Shown: piece by piece, positions 1 through 8,752 of the stretch | How the letters are laid out: each line of letters opens with the position of its first letter | Numbering within the stretch: position 1 is the first letter of the stretch | Assembly: GCA_017534025.1 (NCBI GenBank) | Contig: JAFWDF010000089.1 | Coordinates: 1-11,518, forward strand | Source of the DNA: Bacillota bacterium | GTDB taxonomy: Bacteria; Bacillota; Clostridia; Peptostreptococcales; Anaerovoracaceae | Length of the DNA stretch: 11,518 nucleotides | Reading direction: 5' to 3' | The notes under the pieces: model-generated | What the model saw: only the letters and a program-made list of their open reading frames with translations | What the model was told of the DNA's origin: nothing | Databases searched by the model: none | Made by a program: the position numbers and the translations under genes

Positions 1-2597
1 AGGTGGAACATACTGTTACAGAACTGGTAACAGGCATTGATATCGTTCAGGCGCAGATCCTGATTGCAATGGGATATCCGCTCGATTCTCCTGAGATCGA
101 CATCCCGAATCAGGAATCCATCCAGATGAGAGGTGCCGCAATCCAGTGCCGTATCACCACAGAAGATCCGGCCAACCAGTTTGCTCCTGACACCGGGAAA
201 ATTGAATTCTATACAACCGGTTCCGGCAACGGCGTCCGTCTTGACGGCGGCAACGGCTTCACCGGTGCGGTTATTACACCATACTATGATTCTCTGCTCG
301 TAAAGGTTACTTCCTTCGGCAGAACCTGGGAAAGCACCGTCAATAAGGCGATCCGCGCGCTGAATGAACTGGAAATCAGAGGCGTCAAGACCAACAGAAA
401 CTTCCTGCTGAACGTGCTGAACCATCCGACTTTCAAGGCGGGCGAATGCACAACCGGATTTATCGACAGCAATCCGGAACTGCTGAATGTAGCACTGCCT
501 CCGAAGGATGAAGATGAGGTTAAGGTACTCCGCTTCCTGGCGAACAAGGCCGTCAATGAAGTGAAGTGGAACAAGCCGCCGGCTGATATCCCTCCGGTGC
601 CGGTAGTGGATGAATCCGTTATTCCGACTCTCCGGGGTACCAAGCAGATCTTCGATGAACTGGGTCCGGACGGTTTCTCCAAGTGGATTCTGGAACAGGA
701 CAGACTGCTGTTCACCGATACGACCATGCGTGACGCGCAGCAGTCCCTGCACGCGACCAGAATGCGTTCTCTGGATATGGAACGCATCGCGCCGGCATAC
801 GCAGTGCTCGGCAAGGATCTGTTCTCTCTGGAAATGTGGGGCGGTGCAACCTTCGATACAACGCTGCGCTTCCTGAAGGAATCTCCATGGGAAAGACTGG
901 AGATGCTCAGAGAAAAGATTCCTAACATCCTCATGCAGATGCTTCTGCGCGGAGCCAATGCGGTAGGTTACAAGAGCTATCCGGATAATGCCATCCGCAA
1001 GTTCGTCAAGGAATCCGCCAAGGCGGGTATCGACGTGTTCCGTATTTTCGACTCCCTCAACTGGGTGGAAAGCCAGCTGGTTTCCATCGATGAAGTCAGA
1101 AATCAGGGCATGATTGCGGAAGCCGCCATGTGCTATACAGGTGACATCCTGGATGAAAGCAGAGAAAAGTACAATCTGAAGTACTATATTAATAAGGCTA
1201 AGACACTGGAGAAGGCAGGCGCAAACATTATCGCCATCAAGGATATGTCCGGTCTCCTCAAGCCGATGGCAGCTGCAAAGCTGATCAAGGCACTGAAGGA
1301 AGAGGTCGGTCTGCCGATCCATCTCCATACGCATGATACTTCCGGCAACGGCGGAGCTACACTGATGATGGCAGCCATGGCCGGTGTAGATATTGTCGAC
1401 GCAGCATTTGACAGTATGGCGGGCCTGACTTCCCAGCCTGCGCTGAACTCCACGGCTGCGGCTCTGGATTATACGGAACGGCAGAGCGGCCTGAACGCGG
1501 ACGACCTGCAGGAACTGGCCACTTACTGGACAGGCATCCGTCCGGTCTATGCGGAGTTCGAATCCGAACTCAAGAACGGTACGGCGGAAATCTACAAGTA
1601 CGAAATCCCCGGCGGTCAGTATTCCAACCTGCGTCCGCAGGTAGCAAGCTTCGGTCTGGAACACAAGTTCAGAGAAGTGAAGGAAATGTACATTCAGGTG
1701 AATCAGATGCTGGGCGATATCATCAAGGTTACGCCGTCCTCCAAGGTAGTCGGGGATATGGCGATCTTCATGGTCCAGAATGACCTGACACCGGAAAATA
1801 TCTATGAAAAGGCTGCAGGCATGGACTTCCCGGATTCGGTAGTATCCTATTTTGAAGGTATGATGGGACAGCCGGAAGGCGGATTCCCGGAAGACCTGAG
1901 AGAACTGGTACTGAAGGGTAAGCCGCATATCGATGTCAGACCGGGCTCCCTGCTTCCGCCTGAAGATTTCGAAGAAGAAAAGGCCTATCTGGAAGAAAAG
2001 TTCGGCCGTGAAATGACCGAGCAGGATCTGGTAAGTTATTCCATGTATCCGAAGGTATTTGAAGATTATCTGACTTCTCTGGAGAAGGACGGAAACTTCC
2101 GTTACATGGACAGTGATATCTTCTTCCACGGCGTGGCAGAAGGCGAAACCTGCGAAGTTACGATTAATGACGGTAAGGTCATGGTTGTTAAACTGGTTGA
2201 AATTTCCGAACCGGATGAAAACGGCAACCGTACGCTGACCTTCCAGGTCAACGGCCTGATGCGTACCATTGTTATCAAGGATAAGCAGGCACAGACACTG
2301 GCCACTACCCAGTCCATCGTTATGGCGGATGAAGACGCGGATACTGATGTCGGCGCCAATATCCCGGGCAACATCATCAAGGTACTTGCCAAGGAAGGCG
2401 ATACCGTTCAGAAGGGTGATCCAATCGCGGTAATTGAAGCGATGAAGATGGAAACCAATATCATTGCAACTATGGATGGTACTGTTTCCAAGATCTACGT
2501 GAAGGAAGGCGATCAGGTTGTCGCCGGCCAGATGGTGGCTAAAATCGAAAAAGAGGACGATCTTCCGGAGGATCCGGCCGGAGAGAGCGCCGAGTAA
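1..2597 (+). CDS. pyc: Pyruvate carboxylase, C-terminal 864 residues (5' end outside window)
   Basis: Biotin- and ATP-dependent carboxylation of pyruvate to oxaloacetate in the cytoplasm, an anaplerotic step. The reading frame is open at the window start: bases 1-2 finish a codon and the first whole codon (GTG, position 3) is an internal Val of the family motif QVEHTVTE, not a start. Visible order: end of the biotin carboxylase domain (residues 1 to about 147), carboxyltransferase barrel with FTDTTMRDA (237-245), the IKDMSG lysine K413, and HLHTHD (441-445), then VTPSSKVVGD (576-585), and a biotinyl domain (about 783-849) with AMKM and biotin-acceptor K815. D244, K413, H442 and H444 have the spacing of the metal ligands of Rhizobium etli enzyme, and T577 matches its catalytic Thr (numbering recalled). 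By that alignment about 305 residues are missing upstream. A short acidic tail follows the biotinyl domain. Ends at TAA, followed by a terminator. Confidence 0.97.
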   Translation, partial: VEHTVTELVTGIDIVQAQILIAMGYPLDSPEIDIPNQESIQMRGAAIQCRITTEDPANQFAPDTGKIEFYTTGSGNGVRLDGGNGFTGAVITPYYDSLLVKVTSFGRTWESTVNKAIRALNELEIRGVKTNRNFLLNVLNHPTFKAGECTTGFIDSNPELLNVALPPKDEDEVKVLRFLANKAVNEVKWNKPPADIPPVPVVDESVIPTLRGTKQIFDELGPDGFSKWILEQDRLLFTDTTMRDAQQSLHATRMRSLDMERIAPAYAVLGKDLFSLEMWGGATFDTTLRFLKESPWERLEMLREKIPNILMQMLLRGANAVGYKSYPDNAIRKFVKESAKAGIDVFRIFDSLNWVESQLVSIDEVRNQGMIAEAAMCYTGDILDESREKYNLKYYINKAKTLEKAGANIIAIKDMSGLLKPMAAAKLIKALKEEVGLPIHLHTHDTSGNGGATLMMAAMAGVDIVDAAFDSMAGLTSQPALNSTAAALDYTERQSGLNADDLQELATYWTGIRPVYAEFESELKNGTAEIYKYEIPGGQYSNLRPQVASFGLEHKFREVKEMYIQVNQMLGDIIKVTPSSKVVGDMAIFMVQNDLTPENIYEKAAGMDFPDSVVSYFEGMMGQPEGGFPEDLRELVLKGKPHIDVRPGSLLPPEDFEEEKAYLEEKFGREMTEQDLVSYSMYPKVFEDYLTSLEKDGNFRYMDSDIFFHGVAEGETCEVTINDGKVMVVKLVEISEPDENGNRTLTFQVNGLMRTIVIKDKQAQTLATTQSIVMADEDADTDVGANIPGNIIKVLAKEGDTVQKGDPIAVIEAMKMETNIIATMDGTVSKIYVKEGDQVVAGQMVAKIEKEDDLPEDPAGESAE

Positions 2598-2646
2598 CCG
2601 GTTCATACCCTGCCGGACATTGAAAAAGTATTGATTCAGCAATTGA

Positions 2647-2687
2647 AAGACAGGGCTGTTTCGGAGTTTCCGGAGCAGCCCTGTTTT
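2647..2687 (+). terminator. Intrinsic terminator after pyc
   Basis: A perfect 9-bp stem, ACAGGGCTG (2650-2658) with CAGCCCTGT (2676-2684), is extended outward by A-T and G-T pairs. The 17-nt loop contains a further 4-bp helix (CGGA 2662-2665 with TCCG 2669-2672). It is followed by only TTTT before a C, so the T tract is short and some read-through into aroF is possible. It lies 50 nt after the pyc stop codon. Confidence 0.8.
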
Positions 2688-2736
2688 CGCACTCCGGCAG
2701 TAAAAACAGTCAATATCGGAAAAGGAGTAAAAAAGC

Positions 2737-3753
2737 ATGGTAATAGTACTTAAAGCAGACCGAAATCTGGAAAAAACCGCGGCATTGAAAAAACGCCTGC
2801 GGGAAAGAGGCTTTGAACTGCACGAATCGAAGGGGGAAACATCCCGCCTGATCGGTCTGGTAGGCGACACATCCGTTCTGGATATTGACGACCTGCTGGC
2901 CATCGATGACGTCGTCGAGGATGTCAAACGAATTCAGGAGCCATATAAAAAGGCGAACCGGAAGATCAATCCGGAAAACACGGTCATCGAAGTCGCCGGC
3001 ACAAAAATCGGGGACGGCAATTTCCAGGTCATCGCCGGTCCGTGCTCTGTGGAAACAGAAGAACAGATCACGGAAGTGGCCAACGATGTGAAAGCCAGCG
3101 GCGCACATCTGCTGCGCGGCGGCGCATTTAAGCCGCGTACTTCTCCGTATTCTTTCCAGGGACTGGAAAGTGACGGCCTGAAGCTGCTGCTTGCAGCGAA
3201 AAAGAACACCGGTCTTCCGATTGTAACGGAAATCATGACGCCGGAACATCTGGACCTGTTTGAAGATGTGGACATGGTACAGGTGGGCGCCAGAAATATG
3301 CAGAATTTCCAGCTTCTTAAGGCACTTGGCAAAATTGACAAGCCGGTTCTGCTGAAGCGCGGTCTGGCCAACACTCTGGAAGAACTGGTCATGAGCGCCG
3401 AATACATCATGGCAGGCGGCAATGATAAGGTTATTTTATGCGAACGCGGAATCCGTACTTTTGAAACGTCCATGCGCAACACCCTGGACATCTCCGCCGT
3501 TCCGATGCTGAAGAAAATGACTCATCTTCCGGTCATCATTGATCCGAGCCACGCGGCAGGCATCCGCTGGATGGTCGAACCGCTGGCCATGGCCGCTATT
3601 GCTGTCGGTGCGGACGGCCTGATGATCGAAGTGCATAATGATCCTGAGAACGCTCTTTGCGACGGTGCGCAGTCACTGCGGCCGGAACAGTTTGATAAAT
3701 TAATGAAGAAGATTGAAGGCGCCGTGGAATTCTTCGGAAAAACCATGAATTAA
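2737..3753 (+). CDS. aroF: 3-deoxy-7-phosphoheptulonate (DAHP) synthase, type I-beta with N-terminal regulatory domain
   Basis: First step of the shikimate pathway: condenses phosphoenolpyruvate with erythrose 4-phosphate. The 338 residues match the length and layout of Thermotoga maritima DAHP synthase: an N-terminal ferredoxin-like (ACT-like) regulatory domain (about 1-65), then a TIM barrel. Visible motifs are IAGPCSVE (99-106), FKPRTSPYSFQG (131-142), GARNMQNF (184-191), LLKRG (205-209), ILCERGIRTFE (233-243) and IDPSHAAG (268-275). C103, H272, E298 and D309 fit the four metal ligands of this family. The N-terminal domain suggests feedback control by an aromatic amino acid, Tyr in T. maritima; the effector here is unknown. 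AGGAG at 2723-2727 sits 9 nt before ATG and decides the start. No clear promoter is seen in the 49 nt after the pyc terminator. deoD follows after 11 nt. Confidence 0.96.
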   Translation: MVIVLKADRNLEKTAALKKRLRERGFELHESKGETSRLIGLVGDTSVLDIDDLLAIDDVVEDVKRIQEPYKKANRKINPENTVIEVAGTKIGDGNFQVIAGPCSVETEEQITEVANDVKASGAHLLRGGAFKPRTSPYSFQGLESDGLKLLLAAKKNTGLPIVTEIMTPEHLDLFEDVDMVQVGARNMQNFQLLKALGKIDKPVLLKRGLANTLEELVMSAEYIMAGGNDKVILCERGIRTFETSMRNTLDISAVPMLKKMTHLPVIIDPSHAAGIRWMVEPLAMAAIAVGADGLMIEVHNDPENALCDGAQSLRPEQFDKLMKKIEGAVEFFGKTMN

Positions 3754-3764
3754 AGGAGCAGATT

Positions 3765-4481
3765 ATGGGTGCATCGATTCATATCGGCGCGGAGATCGGC
3801 GAGATTGCAGAAACTGTGTATCTGCCGGGCGATCCCAGCCGCGCGAAATATATTGCGGAAAACTTTCTGGAAAATCCGGTTCTGTTTAATGAAATCCGGG
3901 GCAATTTCGGGTATACCGGAATGTATCAGGGACACCGTGTGTCTGTCATGGCGACAGGTATGGGCATTCCTTCCGTTTCAATTTATGCGCATGAACTCAT
4001 TACGGTATACGGATGCCGCAATCTCATCCGGATCGGCTCCTGCGGCTCGTACCAGGAAGATGTGCATCTGAGAGATGTAGTGCTGGCCATGGCGGCGTCT
4101 ACAGATTCCAATTTCCAGTATACTTATGATCTGCCGGGGAATTTTGCTCCGTGCGCGGATCCGGATCTGCTTTTCGCTGCGAAACAGTCTGCCGAAAAAC
4201 TGAATATTCCGGTGAAAATCGGCAACGTCGCATCGGTGGATGTATTTTATGATGATGATCCGGATACCTGGAAACGCTGGGCGAAAATGGGTGTTCTCGG
4301 CGTGGAAATGGAAGCGGCGGGGCTGTATATGAATGCAGCCAGGTACGGTGCGCGGGCGCTGGCAATCATGACTGTCAGTGACCGGTTCACCGATGATGAA
4401 AAAATGAGTCCGGAAGAGCGGGAACAGGGTCTCAACGATATGATCCGTACCGCGCTGGGCATGGCGGAGTTCCTGGGCTGA
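3765..4481 (+). CDS. deoD: Purine nucleoside phosphorylase, DeoD type (hexameric, PNP/UDP family)
   Basis: Phosphorolysis of purine (deoxy)nucleosides to free base and (deoxy)ribose 1-phosphate, part of cytoplasmic purine salvage. The 238 residues align along their length with E. coli DeoD. Visible: H5 near the N-terminus, PGDP with R26 (21-26), MGIPS (66-70), RIGSCG (89-94) in the phosphate and ribose site, GVEMEAAGLY (179-188), and TVSD with D206, the position of the E. coli catalytic Asp204; R219 in the segment before NDMI fits E. coli Arg217. The start is set by AGGAG at 3754-3758, directly after the aroF stop codon and 6 nt before ATG. This arrangement suggests co-transcription and probably translational coupling with aroF, although the pathways are not obviously linked. 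Confidence 0.95.
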   Translation: MGASIHIGAEIGEIAETVYLPGDPSRAKYIAENFLENPVLFNEIRGNFGYTGMYQGHRVSVMATGMGIPSVSIYAHELITVYGCRNLIRIGSCGSYQEDVHLRDVVLAMAASTDSNFQYTYDLPGNFAPCADPDLLFAAKQSAEKLNIPVKIGNVASVDVFYDDDPDTWKRWAKMGVLGVEMEAAGLYMNAARYGARALAIMTVSDRFTDDEKMSPEEREQGLNDMIRTALGMAEFLG

Positions 4482-4548
4482 GGAACAGCCGCTGCGGTTC
4501 GCGGAGCGAATCACCAAAGATTATATTTTCAGGGAGATTTATACATTA

Positions 4549-5658
4549 ATGGATAACAGGATAAAGAAATTTGCAGAGATGATCGTCAATTACTCCTGCG
4601 AAGTGCAATCCGGAGAACGGGTGCTGATCGAGCAGAACGGTTCGTCCGCTGCGCCATTGATCCGTGAACTGGTCAGAGAAGTGTACAGAGCCGGCGGACA
4701 GCCGTTTGTAAATCTCAGCGACAGCAGCATTACCAGAGAGATTATCCGGGGCTGCTCAGAAGAACAGCTCGCTTTTATGCGCGACTGCCAGATGGTGGAA
4801 ATGGAAGGCATGGACGCGTATATCGCGGTGCGTGCTGCCGATAATATTTCGGAGCTTTCCGGTCTGCCGGGAGAAAAAATGCAGATGTACAACCGGATAC
4901 TGCGGCCGGTCACGGATCAGCGGGTAAATCACACAAAATGGGCTGTGATGCGGTATCCGAATGCGTCTATGGCACAGCTTTCCGGGATGAGTACAGAAGA
5001 TTTTGAAGATTTTTATTTTGATGTCTGCACGATGGATTACCGGAAGATGTCGGCTGCGATGGATCCGCTGGTGGAACTCATGAACCGCACCGACCGGGTG
5101 CGCCTGACAGCACCGGGCACGGACCTGACATTTTCGATCAAAGATATTCCGGCCATTAAATGTGACGGAAAATGCAATATCCCGGACGGGGAAGTTTTCA
5201 CCGCGCCGGTAATGGATTCCGTGAACGGAAAGATCCGGTATAACACGGTGTCCTCATACCAGGGAACCGAGTTCAACAACATTGAATTTACGGTCAAAAA
5301 TGGTAAAATAATTGCAGCAGTGTGCAATAATAATGACCGGATTGAAGAAATACTGGATACCGATGAAGGGTCCCGCTATTTCGGGGAATTCGCCATCGGC
5401 GTGAATCCTTATGTGCTTTATCCAATGAAAGACACACTGTTTGATGAGAAGATTGCCGGCAGTTTCCATCTGACTCCGGGCGCCTGCTATGATGAAGCTC
5501 CGAACGGCAATAAATCCGCAGTTCACTGGGATCTTGTGCTGATTCAGAGAGAAGAATGCGGCGGCGGAGAAATCTGGTTCGATGATGTACTGGTCCGGAA
5601 AAACGGGCTTTTTGTGCTGCCTGAACTGGAGGGACTGAATCCGGAAAACCTGAAGTAA
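4549..5658 (+). CDS. M29-family metallo-aminopeptidase (AmpS/AmpT/PepS type)
   Basis: Cytoplasmic aminopeptidase that removes N-terminal residues from peptides. The 369 residues begin in family style (MDNRIKKFAEMIVNYS, followed by a GERV segment). The metal-binding C-terminal half shows IPDGEVFTAP (211-220, E215), GEFAIGVNP (279-287, E280), EKIAGSFHL (300-308, H307) and SAVHWD (323-328, H326 and D328), the expected Glu-Glu-His-His-Asp set with family-like spacing. Length is slightly under the usual 400 or so residues. The best ribosome binding site is AGGGAG at 4531-4536, 12 nt before ATG, which is rather far, so modest translation is likely. The gene lies 67 nt after deoD and 26 nt before the ligase, in the same orientation. 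Substrate preference cannot be read from the sequence. Confidence 0.92.
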   Translation: MDNRIKKFAEMIVNYSCEVQSGERVLIEQNGSSAAPLIRELVREVYRAGGQPFVNLSDSSITREIIRGCSEEQLAFMRDCQMVEMEGMDAYIAVRAADNISELSGLPGEKMQMYNRILRPVTDQRVNHTKWAVMRYPNASMAQLSGMSTEDFEDFYFDVCTMDYRKMSAAMDPLVELMNRTDRVRLTAPGTDLTFSIKDIPAIKCDGKCNIPDGEVFTAPVMDSVNGKIRYNTVSSYQGTEFNNIEFTVKNGKIIAAVCNNNDRIEEILDTDEGSRYFGEFAIGVNPYVLYPMKDTLFDEKIAGSFHLTPGACYDEAPNGNKSAVHWDLVLIQREECGGGEIWFDDVLVRKNGLFVLPELEGLNPENLK

Positions 5659-5684
5659 ACAGGATGAAATAGTGGAGAGTGAAA

Positions 5685-7490
5685 ATGGATCACGATGGAT
5701 TGACTTTTGAAGAACGGGAAAAATACTGGTATACCGATATCCGGGAGATTCATACCGTACGGGAGATGATTTTCGGAAGCCGGGACATCAATCCGGACAA
5801 CCCCGCTTTCTGGGTGAAAAAAACGAGAGGCGGAGAATATATTCCGATTAATTATTCCCTGCTGACGCATGACGTGGACGCTCTGGGAACCCATCTGATG
5901 GAATCCGGCCTGCTGGGTCAGAAGATCGCAGTTATGGGAGCCAATTCCTATGAATGGATCGTAACCTATCTGGCAGTGATCATCGGCGGCGGTGTGATTC
6001 TGCCGATCGACAAGGAACTGAGTCCGCGGGAAATTGAAAACCTGATGGATACTGCGGGCTGCCGGATCATTTTCTACGGAGACAGTTCGGAAGATAAGAT
6101 CGGACAGCTCGGCTGCGCAGACCGGCGGATCCGTATGGAATTTTACGGGGACCGGACGGAGCAGAGCGTATCGATGGCCGCCCATCTGGAGGCGCAGGGA
6201 GGTCCTTCCGCATCTTCCGTGGCCACCGATGACTGGAAGGAAATGGTTGCTGCCGGAGAGCAGCTGCTGAACAGCGGGTACGACGGTTTCACCGGGCTGG
6301 AGACCGATCCGGAAGAGATGAGCGTGCTGCTGTTCACCTCCGGGACGACGGGAAATCCGAAAGGCGTCATGCTTTCGCAGACAGCCATCTGTTCGATTGT
6401 AATGGACACCTGCCGCATCGCGCATATTCTGCCGACAGACAAAACGCTGTCCGTACTGCCGATTCACCATACCTATGAATGCACCTACGGCATGCTTCTG
6501 GTGCTTTACAGGGGTGCCAGCACCGCATTCTGCGAGGGGCTGAAATACATTACCAAAAATCTTTCGGAAGCGCAGAACAGTGTATTCATCGCTGTTCCGA
6601 TGGTTATTGAACTTATCTATGACCGCATCTGGAAGACTGCGAAGAAGCAGAACCGGGTGAAGACGCTGGAGCGGGCACTGTCCATCAGTAAAAAACTGCG
6701 GACCGTCGGCATCGACGTCAGAAGGAAGCTTTTCAAGTCGATTTACAGCAACCTCGGCGGAGAACTGCGGATTATCATTACCGGGGCGGCTGCCCTGTCG
6801 CCGAAGATCATCCGGTTCTTTGAAGATATCGGGATTATCGTTCTGCAGGGATACGGACTGACCGAATGCACCCCGCTGGTATCCGGAACGCCGCAGAAGG
6901 CTGCGGAGCGCTACAGGAAAGCCGGTTCCGTGGGCCTTGCCGTCCGCAGTGGAGACATTAAAATTATTGATAAAGACAGCAACGGCATCGGACGGGTTCT
7001 CTTCAAAGGGGACAATGTGATGCTGGGGTATTACAATATGCCGGAGGAGAACGCAAAAGCCTTTATCGACGGCTGGTTTGACACCGGGGACCGGGGATTT
7101 ACGGACCGGGACGGCTGGCTGTATCTGGCTGGCCGGGACAAGAATGTCATTGTGACAAGATCCGGTGAGAATGTATATCCGGAAGAAATCGAAATGATCC
7201 TGAATCAGCTGCCTTGCGTGACGGAAGCCATGGTATATGCAGGAAAACGGGACGGACAGGAGATTATCGCCTGCCAGGTATATCCGGATTATGAGTTTTT
7301 CCGTGAAACCATGGGATCGGAAATGTCGCAGGACGAGATCCAGAATTATATCCGCGATGCGGTGAAGGATGTCAACGAAGAGATGGCAAGCTACAAACGC
7401 ATCAAACAGATTACTGTCCGTACGGAAGATTTTATCCGTACGACGACGAAGAAAATCAGAAGGCAGGATAATATTCCGGCGGAGGAATAG
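5685..7490 (+). CDS. AMP-forming long-chain acyl-CoA ligase (COG1022/FAA1-like, ANL superfamily)
   Basis: Activates a carboxylic acid, probably a fatty acid, to its acyl-AMP and then acyl-CoA. Counting 601 residues from ATG 5685, the adenylation motifs appear in order: TSGTTGNPKG (218-227), IHHTYE (260-265), ITGAAALSPK (366-375), GYGLTE (389-394), WFDTGD (464-469), GRDKNVIVTRSGENVYP (483-499) and the C-terminal TTTKKIRR with catalytic Lys at 590. The last motif has Lys where many ANL enzymes have Gly. No membrane segment or signal peptide is evident. The frame also allows GTG at 5679, but GGAG (5674-5677) lies 1 nt from that GTG and 7 nt from ATG 5685, so ATG is preferred. The next gene starts 1 nt after this stop, implying translational coupling. 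Chain length or aryl specificity is not readable; an aryl-acid ligase is possible. Confidence 0.92.
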   Translation: MDHDGLTFEEREKYWYTDIREIHTVREMIFGSRDINPDNPAFWVKKTRGGEYIPINYSLLTHDVDALGTHLMESGLLGQKIAVMGANSYEWIVTYLAVIIGGGVILPIDKELSPREIENLMDTAGCRIIFYGDSSEDKIGQLGCADRRIRMEFYGDRTEQSVSMAAHLEAQGGPSASSVATDDWKEMVAAGEQLLNSGYDGFTGLETDPEEMSVLLFTSGTTGNPKGVMLSQTAICSIVMDTCRIAHILPTDKTLSVLPIHHTYECTYGMLLVLYRGASTAFCEGLKYITKNLSEAQNSVFIAVPMVIELIYDRIWKTAKKQNRVKTLERALSISKKLRTVGIDVRRKLFKSIYSNLGGELRIIITGAAALSPKIIRFFEDIGIIVLQGYGLTECTPLVSGTPQKAAERYRKAGSVGLAVRSGDIKIIDKDSNGIGRVLFKGDNVMLGYYNMPEENAKAFIDGWFDTGDRGFTDRDGWLYLAGRDKNVIVTRSGENVYPEEIEMILNQLPCVTEAMVYAGKRDGQEIIACQVYPDYEFFRETMGSEMSQDEIQNYIRDAVKDVNEEMASYKRIKQITVRTEDFIRTTTKKIRRQDNIPAEE

Positions 7491-7491
7491 C

Positions 7492-8727
7492 ATGCGGGAC
7501 ATTATCGTTGACAGTTACAGAGAATGCAGGGAAACCATACTGGAGATCCGCCGGCATCTGCATCGGTATCCGGAACTGGGGGATCAGGAATGGGAAACCG
7601 CTGCTTTTCTTGAACAAAAGCTGAAGGACCTGGGCTGCAGTACGGCTCGTCCGCTGCCCACCGCCGTAACGGCCCTGCTGACACCGGAAATCGTTCCGGA
7701 ATCAGATGCGGCCTGTTCCGGGCAGGAGGCGCAGACTTGCATCGGAGTCAGAGCGGACATGGACGCGCTGCCCGTGAAAGAGCAGTGCCAGCTGCCGTTT
7801 CGTTCCATGAAGGAAGGCATTATGCATGCCTGCGGACACGATATGCACATGGCGGCTGTGCTGGGCGCCGCGATGATTCTTTCCCGGCCGGAGATGAAAA
7901 AGCAGCTGGCTGCACCGGTGAAATTCCTGTTTCAGCCGGCGGAGGAGACGGATGGCGGCGCGGCACGCATGATTGAAGCCGGCTGCCTGCAGAATCCGGA
8001 TGTCGCGGCGGTGCTGGGTTTTCATTGTGAACCGGAACTCCCGGCAGGGGAGATCGCGGTACGGGATGGCTTTGTACGGGCTTCCTCGGATATGTTTGAC
8101 ATCATTGTGCACGGAAAGAGCAGCCATGGTGCGTATCCGGAAAACGGAGTGGATGCGATCATAGCCGCTTCGCAGATTGTGCTGTCCATACAGGCTATGG
8201 TCAGCCGGAATATCAGTGCATATGAGCCGTGTGTAATCACCATCGGAAAATTTCATGCCGGTGCAGCGGAGAATGTGGTCTGCGACGAAGCCGTTCTCAC
8301 CGGGACAATGCGTACTGCTTCCCCGGAAGTCAGAGATCTGGCGTTTCGGCGCATGCGGGAAATCGCGGAACATACCGCAGCGTCTTTCGGCGCTTCTGCT
8401 GAGCTGCGGATTCGTCCGGGGTATATTGCTCTGTATAATGATCCGCAGGTTTCGGATCTGCTGCGGCGCTGCGCGGAATCTTTCCTCGGGACCGGGCGTG
8501 TGCATGAACTGGACCGGGCTTTGATGAGCGTGGATGACTTTTCCTTCTTTGCGAAGGAAGTGCCTTCTGTGTATTTCTTTGCCGGTACCGGATTTGCCGG
8601 GCGGGAAAATGCCGGGCTGCACCACGGCGCCTTTGAGGCAAATGAAGAAGCGCTGGATACTGTCGTTCCGCTGCTGACGGAAGCGATACTCTGTGCCGCT
8701 GAGGAATTTTCAAACAAAGAAGCCTGA
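7492..8727 (+). CDS. M20D-family amidohydrolase (N-acyl-L-amino acid / hippurate hydrolase-like)
   Basis: Zinc- or manganese-type metalloenzyme that hydrolyses the amide bond of N-acylated amino acids. Candidate roles include N-acyl-amino acid amidohydrolase, hippuricase, and N-acetyl-diaminopimelate deacetylase. The 411 residues show RRHLHRYPELG (20-30), GVRADMDALP (85-94), MHACGHDMH (111-119; C114 and H116), FQPAEET (147-153; E151, E152), GFHCEP (176-181; H178), GKSSHGAYPENGVDA (208-222) in the dimerisation domain, and HHGAFEANE (377-385). The full M20D ligand set is present. A segment around 65-82 is longer than usual before the GVRADMD strand. The frame is open further upstream, inside the ligase gene, but GGAGG at 7481-7485 sits 6 nt before ATG 7492, fixing the start. 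The preceding TAG is 1 nt away, so expression is probably coupled to the ligase. Exact substrate is uncertain. Confidence 0.93.
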   Translation: MRDIIVDSYRECRETILEIRRHLHRYPELGDQEWETAAFLEQKLKDLGCSTARPLPTAVTALLTPEIVPESDAACSGQEAQTCIGVRADMDALPVKEQCQLPFRSMKEGIMHACGHDMHMAAVLGAAMILSRPEMKKQLAAPVKFLFQPAEETDGGAARMIEAGCLQNPDVAAVLGFHCEPELPAGEIAVRDGFVRASSDMFDIIVHGKSSHGAYPENGVDAIIAASQIVLSIQAMVSRNISAYEPCVITIGKFHAGAAENVVCDEAVLTGTMRTASPEVRDLAFRRMREIAEHTAASFGASAELRIRPGYIALYNDPQVSDLLRRCAESFLGTGRVHELDRALMSVDDFSFFAKEVPSVYFFAGTGFAGRENAGLHHGAFEANEEALDTVVPLLTEAILCAAEEFSNKEA

Positions 8728-8752
8728 AATGGTTTTCCTTAAGATGATTTTT

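Noticed and set aside
2598..2736. T-box or amino-acid riboswitch in front of aroF
   Set aside because: The gap is 139 nt and is accounted for by one simple terminator hairpin; no T-box sequence or conserved riboswitch core is visible.
4489..4509. GC-rich imperfect hairpin after deoD
   Set aside because: The stem is short with a mismatch and no T tract follows, so it is not a credible terminator.
4522..4527. TATATT resembling a -10 element before the M29 gene
   Set aside because: There is no -35 match, and transcription from it would start within the ribosome binding site at 4531-4536.
5679..5684. GTG at 5679 as start of the acyl-CoA ligase
   Set aside because: The GGAG at 5674-5677 would be only 1 nt away; ATG 5685 has 7 nt spacing and fits much better.
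5544..7502. 652-residue open frame on the minus strand opposite the acyl-CoA ligase
   Set aside because: It mirrors the ligase codons over their whole length, is rich in His, Arg, Phe and Ser, has no recognisable domain, and the plus-strand protein carries every ANL motif.
7702..8625. 307-residue open frame on the minus strand opposite the M20D gene
   Set aside because: Lies wholly inside the amidohydrolase gene, which has intact metal-ligand motifs; no ribosome binding site or family match seen for the antisense frame.
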